DNA from: Lysinibacillus sp. FSL K6-0232
Lineage (GTDB): Bacteria > Bacillota > Bacilli > Bacillales_A > Planococcaceae
Length of the DNA stretch: 64,000 nt
Reading direction: 5' to 3'
Assembly (NCBI RefSeq): GCF_038008325.1
Contig: NZ_JBBOYW010000001.1
Location: 2,036,001-2,100,000, forward strand
Shown: one piece after another, positions 43,829 through 53,175 of the stretch
Layout: each line of letters begins with the position of its first letter
Position numbering within the stretch: position 1 is the stretch's first letter
The notes under the pieces: generated by a model
Database searches by the model: none
The model's input: only the letters and a program-made list of their open reading frames with translations
Told to the model about the DNA's origin: nothing
Position numbers and translations under genes: made by a program

Positions 43829-44370
43829 AAAATTGGCTTTCAGCAAGTGTTGTTTTAATTTTAATTGGTATTGTCTTTATTAGCTATTTAGATTCAGATA
43901 AAACAGAAACTTCTAAAGAAATAATTGATAGTACAGTTAAGACAGCCGATATACAACTTTCAGATAGAGCAGTGCGAAATTTTGAATTGCCAAATCTCAC
44001 AGGCGAACAAAAAACATTATACAATTATCTAGGTAAACCGGTTGTCCTTGTATTTTGGGCTACCTGGTGTGGACCTTGTAATGAGGAAATGCCACGCTTG
44101 CAAAATTATTATGAAACAAAAAAAGATGTTCAAATTTTAACAGTCAATGCAACTGATACGGAAGCAAGTAGAGAAACCGTGACTAAATATGCTAATAAAA
44201 AGGGATGGGATTTACCCATTTTAATGGATGAAACTGGAGATATCCGAAAGCGATTCGGTGGTTTTACAATACCCACTACAATATTTCTAAGCGCAAATGG
44301 AGAGATTGTTCATGAAGTTTTTGGACCCATTGATGAGGCATATATAGATGAAATTATAAAAAGCTTGTAA
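43825..44370 (+). CDS. TlpA/ResA-like membrane-anchored thioredoxin
   Basis: A 181-aa protein with one N-terminal membrane anchor (WLSASVVLILIGIVFISYL) and an extracytoplasmic thioredoxin fold, active site VFWATWCGPCNEEMPRL (CGPC) and cis-Pro in FTIPTTIFLS. Such proteins keep cysteines reduced for c-type haem attachment or for copper loading. I chose TTG at 43825, after GGGGAGGA and overlapping the nosF stop; the longer frame begins inside nosF. Its place fits either maturation of the CITCH motif in the CydA-like protein or reduction of NosL/Sco cysteines. Confidence 0.86.
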   Translation: MKNWLSASVVLILIGIVFISYLDSDKTETSKEIIDSTVKTADIQLSDRAVRNFELPNLTGEQKTLYNYLGKPVVLVFWATWCGPCNEEMPRLQNYYETKKDVQILTVNATDTEASRETVTKYANKKGWDLPILMDETGDIRKRFGGFTIPTTIFLSANGEIVHEVFGPIDEAYIDEIIKSL

Positions 44371-44397
44371 GAACGATATTAACTAAATATTAACAAT

Positions 44398-44437
44398 AAA
44401 AACCAGGTGCTTATTGTTTTAACACCTGGTTTTTATT
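44398..44437. terminator. Bidirectional terminator between the nos operon and the PepSY gene
   Basis: AAAAACCAGGTG pairs with CACCTGGTTTTT. The minus-strand gene's stop (44411) lies within the loop. T runs are present in both directions. Confidence 0.85.
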
Positions 44438-45835
44438 ATTATGAGTATACTTTATTGAATCGTTATTTACTTCCTTGAATGGAGGTTTTATTCCTTTTTT
44501 TGTAAACCCAAAAATTAGTTCGATTAAAACAACTACAATAAGAGAAATTCCAAAGAGTGGCATAATGACACCTAGTAAAATCATGAAAATACAAAATGGA
44601 ATAGATATTTCTTTTGGCATAGGTGGTGCAGAAATCATACCCTTTTGTCTACGTAATAACCATGTTTTAAAGCCAAGGTAGATTAAATATAAAAATGCTA
44701 GACAAATAAATAGATTGATTATTTTATTTGGCCAACCAAATAGATGTCCTTCATGTAATGGAATTCCCCATGTAAACCACTTTCCTAGAATACCATATTC
44801 ATTATATCCGACAGATGAAATAAGTGAGCCAGTGTATTGGTCAAAATAATTAGTGACTTCTTCATTTGGATTTACATCCAAACCTGTTACACCAGTGTTT
44901 GAACCCTTCGCAACTGTAAAAACACCTTCTTCTGAGCTAGGTAAAATAATAGAATAAGGTTTAGAAATGTTTTCACTTTCAACATGCTCCATCAATTTAC
45001 CAACTGACATTGCATATTCATTCGAATAATCAGGAACACTTTGAGATCCTCCATGACCTGCATGACCTGAATGATCTTCAGAATTAGAAGTGGGCATTTC
45101 ATTTTTACGAGTAGCCCATGGAATTTCATTGATATCAGATGTTGGTGGATTTGAATTCAGTTCAGGAATTCCGATGGATGGATTTTGTTGTGCAGCTGTG
45201 TAGATAAAGTTCCCCATAAATGCTGACCATGGTAAGCCTGTAAAAATAATAGCAATCATAGGAATTGTGATAATAACACCTAAAATACTGTGCCATCTCC
45301 GGGATCGAATACGAGATGTTTCTGTCTGCACTTTCTTCCATATTTTCTTTCTAAAAGTCATGTATAGGCCTGATAGCAACAAGAAAATAGCCCAGCATGC
45401 AGCAAGCTCCACTAAGTAGTTTACGAATGTCCCACCTATGAATAAAGAGCTATGAAGATTACGCATGATATTTGAAAATGTATAGTTTGCATCCTGACTA
45501 TCTACTACCTGATTATTATCATCTAAAAAGACATACTTTTGTTCGCCTTCACTGTTAGTCATCGTTAAGCGCGTATTATAAGGTTCGTCTAAAACTATTA
45601 CTTTACTGACAGTATAGTCACTAAATTTTGCCTTTGCTTGCTCAATCCCTTCATCGATAGTAATGCTTGTTGTTTCTTTACTATCTCCAAAGAAAGCATC
45701 AGAGTAGAGCTTGTTCTCAACGTCTGTGTAGAATAGGTACCCTATACCACTAATTGTTAAAGTAAGTAAGAGGGGAGTAATAAATAATGCAGCAAAAAAG
45801 TGCCATCGCCAAAAACGATTGTATAAATTCTTCAT
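44411..45835 (-). CDS. PepSY-associated transmembrane protein
   Basis: A 474-aa membrane protein: first helix LLLTLTISGIGYLFYT, an extracytoplasmic PepSY region (EQAKAKFSDYTVSKVIV), then further helices (LLSGLYMTFR and SRRWHSILGVIITIPMIAII with His pairs, as in PiuB-type reductases) and a second PepSY segment. A short His-rich stretch, EDHSGHAGHGGS, lies in an outer loop. Members are thought to take part in ferric or cupric reduction or uptake. The ATG follows AGGAGGCTT. It is convergent with the nos operon. An ATTTCAC...GTGAAAT inverted repeat (45857-45896) sits just upstream of its start. Confidence 0.82.
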   Translation of the reverse strand: MKNLYNRFWRWHFFAALFITPLLLTLTISGIGYLFYTDVENKLYSDAFFGDSKETTSITIDEGIEQAKAKFSDYTVSKVIVLDEPYNTRLTMTNSEGEQKYVFLDDNNQVVDSQDANYTFSNIMRNLHSSLFIGGTFVNYLVELAACWAIFLLLSGLYMTFRKKIWKKVQTETSRIRSRRWHSILGVIITIPMIAIIFTGLPWSAFMGNFIYTAAQQNPSIGIPELNSNPPTSDINEIPWATRKNEMPTSNSEDHSGHAGHGGSQSVPDYSNEYAMSVGKLMEHVESENISKPYSIILPSSEEGVFTVAKGSNTGVTGLDVNPNEEVTNYFDQYTGSLISSVGYNEYGILGKWFTWGIPLHEGHLFGWPNKIINLFICLAFLYLIYLGFKTWLLRRQKGMISAPPMPKEISIPFCIFMILLGVIMPLFGISLIVVVLIELIFGFTKKGIKPPFKEVNNDSIKYTHNNKNQVLKQ

Positions 45836-45856
45836 AAAGCCTCCTAAAAAAATATA

Positions 45857-45896
45857 ATTTCACTTACAAGAATAATATACATTTGAAATGTGAAAT
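45857..45896. promoter_or_regulatory. Possible operator upstream of the PepSY gene
   Basis: ATTTCAC (45857-45863) and GTGAAAT (45890-45896) form inverted half-sites near the presumed minus-strand promoter. TTCAC...GTGAA also occurs upstream of the first nosL gene (about 39968-39995). A shared regulator is only a guess. Confidence 0.3.
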
Positions 45897-46009
45897 ATAG
45901 ATGATATTTTTAAGGAGAATTTATGTTTATATATAAAATTTATATTATTTTGAAGAAAATTTTTCATTAATATGTAAGCTGATTTTACATTGAAATTTAA
46001 TAAAAGTTT

Positions 46010-46378
46010 ATGTATACAATAGGAGAAGTAGCAAAGTAATTCAATTTAAGTATCTCAACTCTTAGGTATTACGATAAGGAGGGTTTAATTCTTAATATAG
46101 AAAAGAGTAAAAGTGGGAATCGAATCTTTGACGATGAAGCTATTTCAGGTTTAATTACTATTGAGTGTCTGAAAAAAACCTGAATGTCTATAAAACACAT
46201 TAAAACTTTTATAGATTGGTGCCAAAAAGGAGATGAATCATTGAAAGATCGTCTAGAAATGTTTTTGGCCCGTAGAAAAGCACTCCAATCTCAAATCAAA
46301 GAAATAATGCTATTATTTATCATTACATTACGGGAACATAAAGTGAATGCCACACACAAAATACGAAATGAAGAATAA
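46010..46378 (+). pseudogene. MerR-family regulator with two in-frame stop codons
   Basis: A single frame from ATG 46010 reads MYTIGEVAK, TAA (46037-46039), FNLSISTLRYYDKEGLI, then NRIFDDEAISGLITI, ECLKKT, TGA (46181-46183) and MSIKHIKTFIDWCQKGDESL. The helix-turn-helix with RYYDKEGL and the following coiled-coil region are those of MerR proteins. Both stops are single-base changes from sense codons, not frameshifts, so this is real decay rather than homopolymer error. The part after 46184 is open on its own but lacks the DNA-binding half. It lies next to the left repeats of the Tn7-like remnant. Confidence 0.8.
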
Positions 46379-46944
<566 letters not shown>

Positions 46945-47220
46945 ATGATGACAATCATTGAAAAGTCGGTTCTTGCTATGGTTATATTACGTGTATTGTC
47001 TGGAAGTATTGAAGTAAGTGCTGGATTGTTGATGCTAAAGTTGAATAATTTAGAAAAAGCATTCTATATTAATACAATGCTTGCATTGGTTGGTCCAACT
47101 GTTTTAATCGTAACGACAGCAATTGCATTATTTGGACTAGCTGATAAAATTCCGGTGACGAGAATCATTTGCCTATTTACGGGAATAACACTAATTATTA
47201 TTAGCTCACATATTAAGTAA
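46945..47220 (+). CDS. yqhV: YqhV-like membrane protein (DUF2619)
   Basis: A protein of about 91 aa with three membrane segments. SVLAMVILRVLSGSIEVSAG, then LLMLKLNNLEKAFYINTMLAL and VGPTVLIVTTAIALFGLADK match the B. subtilis YqhV pattern as I recall it. The start is unsure: ATG at 46945 (GATAGG upstream) is more likely than GTG at 46921. In B. subtilis yqhV lies near the spoIIIA operon and its role is unknown. Here it lies inside the Tn7-like remnant, an odd place for it, so it may be cargo or a displaced copy. Confidence 0.7.
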   Translation: MMTIIEKSVLAMVILRVLSGSIEVSAGLLMLKLNNLEKAFYINTMLALVGPTVLIVTTAIALFGLADKIPVTRIICLFTGITLIIISSHIK

Positions 47221-47376
47221 AAATAATAAATGGATACAAAATAATGTTTATTAGATTGCTGCTGTAGCGTGTAACGACGCTGCATTTTTTTGTATAGGTA
47301 ACCTCTAATTGAGTGTGTCGCACACACTTATTCCGTTGTGGCGTTGGTTGACCATCACAACCTCCCTCATTCAAGG

Positions 47377-48416
47377 TCATATTACCCCAGTGCCCCTTTT
47401 ATAATTTCTATTCTCAGGCTCTACCCATATTGGTAAATAAGTGTAGCCTATCCATTCATCCCAAATTCCATATGCAGCTTCATGTACAAGATATGAGGGG
47501 AAACCTGAACTTTCACTATATTTTAAGTTGGGTATAGTAAGTTCTTTTGGTTTCCAAGGTTTTATAGCATTCCTAATGCACATTAAAACATCGTCCGAAG
47601 AATATTCTTTATTTAGACATAAGTGATAGCCTAATATACAACGGGTAGCAACATCTATTATTGATAAAATCCAAATTCTATTTAAGGTATCAACTATTTC
47701 ATCTCCTGCAGGTGTTGTATATTTTACAGATAATGCAACATCTATTTTATGTCCATCAAATTCTACCTTTTCATAAGGACGAATTGGCGTTTGTGTTTGA
47801 AATTCTGTGAAATTCGCACCAGTATTTTTAGCTAACATTTTCGATTCTTCACCGGATCGAGCTGCTACAGCAACAAAATGTTTATTTGACAGAGATTTTA
47901 AATAGCGTTCAACAGATTTATAAGCTTTCGTTTGTGTATTTAATGGATACTGATTAAGTCCAATACCTAGTTTAATACAATTTCTCATAAACCTTTGATG
48001 AATAGTTTTAGTGCTTAAATTTCTTTCCCTTACCTCCCCCTTTTTATATACGTTTAAGAAATCTTTTTCAATTTGCTCTTTAAGACTAGGGTGTTCTTCT
48101 AATAATTGTTCGAAAGGTGCATTAATAGTTGATTGAACTCTCATGTATGGAATTAGTGCTCTGAAACCGAATAATCGACCATCCGTATGTGTTTCTAAAC
48201 ATCTCTTAAGTAATCTATAGACTTCAGATTTTTTAATTCCATACCTTGAACAAATATTATCAATCGTTTCGTTTCGTTCAATATACGCAACAACAGCTGT
48301 TTTCTATTAATGTAGACTTCTTTCTGTTTAGCAGTAAGACTATCTTCTAGTACACTTGGCCACTCTAAAATATCTGATTTACTTATGCTTTGATATTTAT
48401 TAGAGTATTTCCCCAT
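47377..48416 (-). pseudogene. TnsB-like transposase, frameshifted and C-terminally truncated
   Basis: It starts MGKYSNKYQSISKSDILEW at 48416, overlapping the tnsA end. After KEVYINRK the frame must change by one base near 48296-48304 (A run) to continue AVVAYIERNETIDNICSRYG, then IKKSEVYRLLKRCLETHTDG and on through 47377. The catalytic core begins (VEFDGHKIDVAL with the first Asp; IWILSIIDVATRCILGYHL with the second). It ends at KRGTGVI, about 355 codons into a protein normally of 600 or more, so the last catalytic Glu region is lost. It is a dead integrase-core transposase. Confidence 0.78.
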
Positions 48417-49066
48417 TGATCTGTGACACCTCCAATTTAGTTCCAAAATAACATGTATCTAAGTTCGCGTTTATTTGTCCCCTATACAATAAAAAAGCGA
48501 TATTTTTTAGGACAACAGTATTATCTACTTTAAGTAAATCCGAAAATTCAGAAATTTCTAGTCGTTCTTTAGCTTTTATAATATCTAGGTAACCATCTAA
48601 TGCAACGAGTTCCTTTATATCAACATTTTTTTAAAATGCTTAATAGAGACTTATAGTTTGATAAAAGTAAACGATTTTCACGAACTTCTCTTTCAGTTAC
48701 TATTCTATGTCTAATACAATTTTTTGTAGCCCATAACTGTTGAATCTCTATTTGCTCTTTTACTTTATTCTTAGTTAAATCATTAGAGTATTTAACTTCG
48801 ACTATTTCTTCATCACCATTATCATAAAGAATCCACATATCCGGTATAGAAGTTCTGATAGTATTATTGTAGGGAATTTTAATTAGAAATGGTTGTTCGC
48901 AAAAGTTGACGATAGATGGATTACATTCCACTGTCAACCAATTATCATATTCCAAATCGCTATAAAGAAATACTTCTCTATCTATTTTAAGGCTTTTTGA
49001 TTTCCAACGATTATTTCCATATTTATTGGAAATATTCGTTACAAGAGGTTTATTCACATGAACCAC
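48400..49066 (-). pseudogene. TnsA-like endonuclease, one frameshift
   Basis: The first frame (49066-48620) has a TnsA nuclease domain: LTVECNPSIVNFCEQPFLIK, PDMWILYDNGDEEIVEVKYS (Asp, Glu and Lys of the restriction-type active site), then LLSNYKSLLSILKK. One extra A in the A7 run near 48626-48632 restores NVDIKELVALDGYLDIIKAK and SEFSDLLKVDNTVVLKNIAF (TnsA C-terminal domain), ending at 48400. The total would be about 221 aa. It overlaps tnsB by 17 bp. In Tn7, TnsA cuts the 5' ends and works with TnsB. Confidence 0.78.
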
Positions 49067-49102
49067 TCCTTCGTAATCTATAATATTTTCAATATTATAA
49101 AT

Positions 49103-49265
49103 AGTTTAAACTTTAATGTCCAAAAATACGAGTAGTTTATATTTAGATGTCTTCAAAAATAAAAAGTTTAGACTTTACTGTCTAATTTTCTGGACAGTAA
49201 AGTCTAAACTAAATCATCAAATATGTTTATTTTATTGGTTTTATGTAGTTTAGACTTTGGTGTCC
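49103..49265. repeat. Right cluster of five TnsB-site-like repeats
   Basis: Copies lie at 49103-49121, 49134-49152 (degenerate), 49165-49183, 49192-49210 (inverted) and 49247-49265, consensus AGTTTAGACTTTNNTGTCC. The facing pair at 49165-49210 forms a hairpin. Confidence 0.7.
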
Positions 49266-49325
49266 TTTTACAAGATTAGACCAGCTCCAATTGACTGGAT
49301 GTATATTATTTTTTGATAAAATAAT

Positions 49326-49353
49326 ACAGCAGTCACATGGACTACTGCATTAT
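49326..49353 (-). terminator. Terminator of the Sco gene
   Basis: On the minus strand AATGCAGTAGTCC pairs imperfectly with GACTGCTGTATT, followed by ATTTTAT, directly after the stop at 49350. Confidence 0.65.
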
Positions 49354-49952
49354 TTGCTCTCCTTAATAAGAGCTTTCATATCTGCGACAATGCTTTCGAC
49401 TGGGACGTCTGTTGCGCCATCATAATCTTTCACAACTGTGCCATCCGCATTAACTAAATAGTAACGTGACATATGTATGACCTGGTCTGAATTTGGATCG
49501 TTTTTAACAACTGAATTAAAGGATTGACGTGCAAATTGTTCAATAAATTTTTGCTCATAGCCCGTTAGTAGCTGCCATTTGCTTTCATCTACAACATTAT
49601 AATTGCTTAAGTAATTCGCCAATACCTCAGGTTGATCTACCTCAGGGTCTACACTAAAGGCAACAATTTGATAATCCTTCATGCCTTTATCCGCTAGCTC
49701 CTCCTGAATGCCTGTCATATTAAACGTCATTGGCGGACAGACGGTTGTACAATTTGTAAAGATAAACATTGCTAGCCATGGCTTCCCCTTTAAATCCTCT
49801 AATTGTACTTGCTCATTGTGCTGGTTTGTCATCGAAAAATCTTGAACCTCAATATTTAATGATGGCTCAAATTTATAGCTGCCACACGCCGTTAAAATAC
49901 TACTGATTGTTAGTATTAAAAGCAGTACAATACGTTTCTTTTTCATTATCAT
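49350..49952 (-). CDS. Sco1/SenC-family copper chaperone lipoprotein
   Basis: The 200-aa protein has a lipoprotein signal (LLILTISSILTACGS), then a thioredoxin-like Sco fold with copper-binding CTTVCPP, FSVDPEVDQPEVL and the conserved His in DQVIHMSRYYLV. Sco proteins load the CuA site of cytochrome oxidase; in some bacteria they also assist other copper enzymes. Two ATGs (49952 and 49946) follow AAGGGAAGTGAG. It is monocistronic. Its distance from the nos operon (5 kb, beyond the Tn7 remnant) means a joint role is only possible, not shown. Confidence 0.9.
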   Translation of the reverse strand: MIMKKKRIVLLLILTISSILTACGSYKFEPSLNIEVQDFSMTNQHNEQVQLEDLKGKPWLAMFIFTNCTTVCPPMTFNMTGIQEELADKGMKDYQIVAFSVDPEVDQPEVLANYLSNYNVVDESKWQLLTGYEQKFIEQFARQSFNSVVKNDPNSDQVIHMSRYYLVNADGTVVKDYDGATDVPVESIVADMKALIKESK

Positions 49953-50479
49953 TACTCACTTCCCTTCAGTTCACCATCTTATTTTATGCATTCTAGCAGT
50001 TAAATACAACATAATGGTCTTGCTGCGAACTGATATTGCCGCAAATTTGCCAAACAAAGCAATTTTTTTAAAAATTTTTTAAAGCTTATTTTTACTATTT
50101 CTTTCAATAGCATCTAGTTGTTATATAACAACTTTTCCTATTTTTTAACATTCTCGAAATCTTAATTGTACAATAATAAATTACAGAAAATTCTCTTTTA
50201 TGTTTAAATTTCGTCCTATACTTCTTATTCTCTATTATAAATTATTTTTAAAATACTATTTCTATAGAAAATTTCTTTCGCTTTCCTAAAAATTTTTTCT
50301 AGTAAATCCTTATTATTTCTATGTTATTCCATTCTTTTATATTTAACTAAAAATTTTTAAAAATCGAAATTTAGTATTGCATTATAGAAATCTCCCTCAT
50401 AAAATAAGTGAATATAACGACGAGTCATCAAGAAATATGTCGTTTAAAACAGAAATATATAACTTTAGGGGGAATAATA
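49953..50479. other. AT-rich upstream region of the first symporter operon
   Basis: More than 500 bp without a supported gene. It has a promoter at 50377-50405 and otherwise runs of A and T. I see no riboswitch or strong hairpin. Confidence 0.5.
50377..50405 (+). promoter_or_regulatory. Promoter of symporter operon 1
   Basis: TTGCAT (50377-50382), 17-base spacer, TAAAAT (50400-50405). The second symporter operon has TTGCAA-N17-TAAAAT at 52736-52764, and both are followed by a GTGAAT segment, so the promoter was duplicated with the genes. Confidence 0.6.
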
Positions 50480-50815
50480 ATGGCTAACGTTTCAAACACA
50501 AAACAGGGGCAAGCAATTGATTATGATGCAATTGAAGCAATGGAATCGTTCAATCGCTTTGTAAGAAAGAAAAACACCTTCCTGTTCTCGATTACAGCAA
50601 TCTTTCTAATCCTTTATATCTTGCTGCCGATTCTTGCTTTCCAGCCTGTACTACAACAAAAATTCTTTGGTAATATTACGGGTGTTTGGGTTTATTCTGC
50701 AGGATTATTTATTATGACAATTGTGCTCTGTACGGTATATGTAAAAAAAGCTGCTTCATTCGATAAAGCTGCAGCTGCTGTGCTAGCAGAGTATCAAGCG
50801 AAAGGCGGAAAATAA
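50480..50815 (+). CDS. DUF485 membrane protein (symporter partner 1)
   Basis: A 111-aa protein with two helices (FLFSITAIFLILYILLPIL and VWVYSAGLFIMTIVLCTVYV). The pattern SFNRFVRKKNTFLF ... YSAGLF is that of DUF485 proteins found next to ActP-type symporters (YjcH in E. coli). The ATG at 50480 follows AGGGGGAA; the longer frame has no support. It abuts the symporter gene with no gap. It probably assists or regulates the transporter. Confidence 0.88.
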   Translation: MANVSNTKQGQAIDYDAIEAMESFNRFVRKKNTFLFSITAIFLILYILLPILAFQPVLQQKFFGNITGVWVYSAGLFIMTIVLCTVYVKKAASFDKAAAAVLAEYQAKGGK

Positions 50816-52369
50816 ATGAATTTAGTATCGATTAGTTTCTTTTTAGCAATTGTTGGTTTAACGCTTGTTGTTACATATATTGCAGCAAAGCGCACATCCT
50901 CTGCGGCTGATTTTTATACGGCTGGCGGTGGTTTAAAGGGCTGGCAAAATGGATTTGCCATTGCAGGTGACTATTTATCTGCAGCAGCATTTCTTGGGGT
51001 GTCTGGCGCTATTGCTTTAACAGGCTTTGATGGTTTCTTCTTCTCTGTTGGTTATGTAGTAGCCAATTTAGTGCTGCTTTATGTGATTGCTGAGCCTATG
51101 CGTAATTTAGGTCGCTATACATTAGCTGATATGCTGACAGCACGCTTTAATGAAAAGCGCATTCGTGGTGTGGCAGCATCAGGCACAATTATTATTGTGA
51201 TTCTTTATATGATTGCACAGCTAGTAGGTGCTGGTGCGCTTATTAAGCTACTATTTGGCATTGAATATTGGATTGCGGTATTAATTGTCGGTGTGATGAT
51301 GACAACCTATGTATTATTTGGTGGCATGACAGCTACGTCTTGGGTACAAATTATTAAAGCAAGTCTTCTATTATTTGGGACAGGCTTATTAGCAACATTA
51401 GTGTTAGTAAAATTTGATTTTTCACTCATGAAAATGTTCGATACGATTGCGGTCGATCATGGTGAGGAATTCCTTGTACCAGGCATTAAATATACAAGTA
51501 CAATTGACTCTGTTTCGATGATGATGGCTTTAGTTTTAGGGACATCAGGTTTACCACATATTTTAATGCGTTTCTTTACAGTAAAAGATGCCAAAACAGC
51601 ACGTGCCTCTATTTCTTGGACAACTTGGATTACAGCTATTTTCTTCTCATTAACAATTTTCTTAGGCTTCGGTGCATTAAACTTTGTAGGGCTTGATCAA
51701 ATTCTTGCCGAAAGTAAAGCTGGCAATACGGCTGCCCCACTGCTTGCACATTACTTAGGTGGAGATGTATTGATGGCATTTATTGGTGCTGTAGCCTTTG
51801 CGACAATTTTAGCGGTTGTATCTGGCTTAGTATTAACAGGAGCTTCTGCTATTTCTCATGATATTTATGGGGAAATTATTAAAAATGGACAATTAACAGA
51901 AAAGCAGCAAGTAATCGCTGCTCGTACAGGCTCTATTTCGATTGCGATTGTGTCGATTATTTTAGCTTTATTTGCGCAAAGCTTAAATGTTTCATTCCTT
52001 GTATCCTTTGCATTTTGTATTGGTGCTTCAGCGAATTTGCCTGTCATTCTTTATACAATTTATTGGAAAAAGTTCAATTCAACAGGTGCTGTAACAGCAA
52101 TGGTTACAGGTTTAGTATCATGTTTAGTTTTAGGGGCAATGGGACCAAATGTCTGGAGTCCTGTTGAAGGCGCAGCTATTTTTGTGGGTACTCCACTTGT
52201 GCCACTTGCTGTACCAGCTATTATTACGATTCCACTAGGCTTTATTGCAGGCTATCTAGGGACAATTTTGTCATCTAACAAAGCAACGGATGCAGAGGCA
52301 GAGCGTATTTATAAAGAAATTCGCGTAAAGGCAAATACAGGTGTGTCTGTGTCAGATGTTTCTCATTAA
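50816..52369 (+). CDS. Na+/solute symporter, ActP (acetate permease) type, copy 1
   Basis: A 517-aa member of the sodium:solute symporter family with about 13 helices. Typical ActP segments are RTSSAADFYTAGGGLKGWQN, then GFAIAGDYLSAAAFLGVSGA, FGGMTATSWVQIIKASLLLF and GLPHILMRFFTVKDAKTARA. It would import acetate or a similar short carboxylate with Na+. It follows the DUF485 gene without a gap and ends at a terminator (52409-52452). A close paralogue lies 0.8 kb downstream. Confidence 0.9.
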   Translation: MNLVSISFFLAIVGLTLVVTYIAAKRTSSAADFYTAGGGLKGWQNGFAIAGDYLSAAAFLGVSGAIALTGFDGFFFSVGYVVANLVLLYVIAEPMRNLGRYTLADMLTARFNEKRIRGVAASGTIIIVILYMIAQLVGAGALIKLLFGIEYWIAVLIVGVMMTTYVLFGGMTATSWVQIIKASLLLFGTGLLATLVLVKFDFSLMKMFDTIAVDHGEEFLVPGIKYTSTIDSVSMMMALVLGTSGLPHILMRFFTVKDAKTARASISWTTWITAIFFSLTIFLGFGALNFVGLDQILAESKAGNTAAPLLAHYLGGDVLMAFIGAVAFATILAVVSGLVLTGASAISHDIYGEIIKNGQLTEKQQVIAARTGSISIAIVSIILALFAQSLNVSFLVSFAFCIGASANLPVILYTIYWKKFNSTGAVTAMVTGLVSCLVLGAMGPNVWSPVEGAAIFVGTPLVPLAVPAIITIPLGFIAGYLGTILSSNKATDAEAERIYKEIRVKANTGVSVSDVSH

Positions 52370-52408
52370 TTTAACAGACTGAATTTCTATTCAAAATTTA
52401 CAGAAAAA

Positions 52409-52454
52409 GATGCGAAAAAAACGATTTTTTGTCGATTTTTTCGCATTTTTTGTT
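52409..52454 (+). terminator. Terminator of symporter operon 1
   Basis: GATGCGAAAAAAACGA pairs with TCGATTTTTTCGCATT across a short loop, followed by TTTTTG. Confidence 0.8.
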
Positions 52455-52735
52455 ATTGAATTTCTACTAAATTACTTATCGAACAATATTATTTTACTTC
52501 CAAAAAACAGAAAAAAACCAGTATTCACTAGGTAAATAGTGTTTATTTTCGCTTGAAAAAACATTATTATTTTGTAAATTTACCCTTCTGTTTTTCTTGA
52601 AAACCTAGATTTCCCTTCGCCTCATTTATTTATCTGAATATTCTAAAACCCTTTGAATGCTAGGTTTCTAAACGCTTTTTCTCTTTTAGGACTATTTTCT
52701 GAGAAATTTTTTTTGCATAATTTTTCTGAAATGTA

Positions 52736-52764
52736 TTGCAATTTCGTGAACTGTTTCATAAAAT
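52736..52764 (+). promoter_or_regulatory. Promoter of symporter operon 2
   Basis: TTGCAA (52736-52741), 17-base spacer, TAAAAT (52759-52764), very like the promoter of the first copy. The rest of the 52370-52836 gap has the terminator above and a distant AAACCTAG/CTAGGTTT pair; no gene. Confidence 0.6.
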
Positions 52765-52836
52765 GAAAATGTGAATTCACTAAACTAGCAAAAATAAGTC
52801 TTAAGGCAGAAAAAAAACACAAAATGGGGAATGTTA

Positions 52837-53175
52837 ATGGCGAACAATCAAACAAAAAAAGAAGTCGTAATTGATTATGAGGCAATTGCAAAGCAAGAGT
52901 CATTCAAGGCACTTGTACGAAAGAAAAATTCTTTCCTGTGGTCTATGACTGTCATATTTTTAGCAGCTTACATGATGTTACCAATTTTGACATCATATAC
53001 GGAAATTCTACACCAAAAGGCATTTGGGGAGATTACTTGGGTGTGGATTTACTCTGCAGGACTATTCCTTATGACATGGGGGTTATGTCATTTATATGTA
53101 GCGAAGGCAAATAGCTATGACAAAGAAGCAAAGGCGATTATTGCCGAATATGAAAACGGAGGTGGCCGCCGATGA
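52837..53175 (+). CDS. DUF485 membrane protein (symporter partner 2)
   Basis: A 112-aa paralogue of the protein at 50480 (VIDYEAIAKQESFKALVRKK, then FLWSMTVIFLAAYMMLPIL and VWIYSAGLFLMTWGLCHLYV). The ATG at 52837 follows GGGGA by six bases. Its last codons overlap the symporter start (ATGA), whereas the first pair abuts without overlap. It probably partners its own symporter. Confidence 0.88.
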   Translation: MANNQTKKEVVIDYEAIAKQESFKALVRKKNSFLWSMTVIFLAAYMMLPILTSYTEILHQKAFGEITWVWIYSAGLFLMTWGLCHLYVAKANSYDKEAKAIIAEYENGGGRR

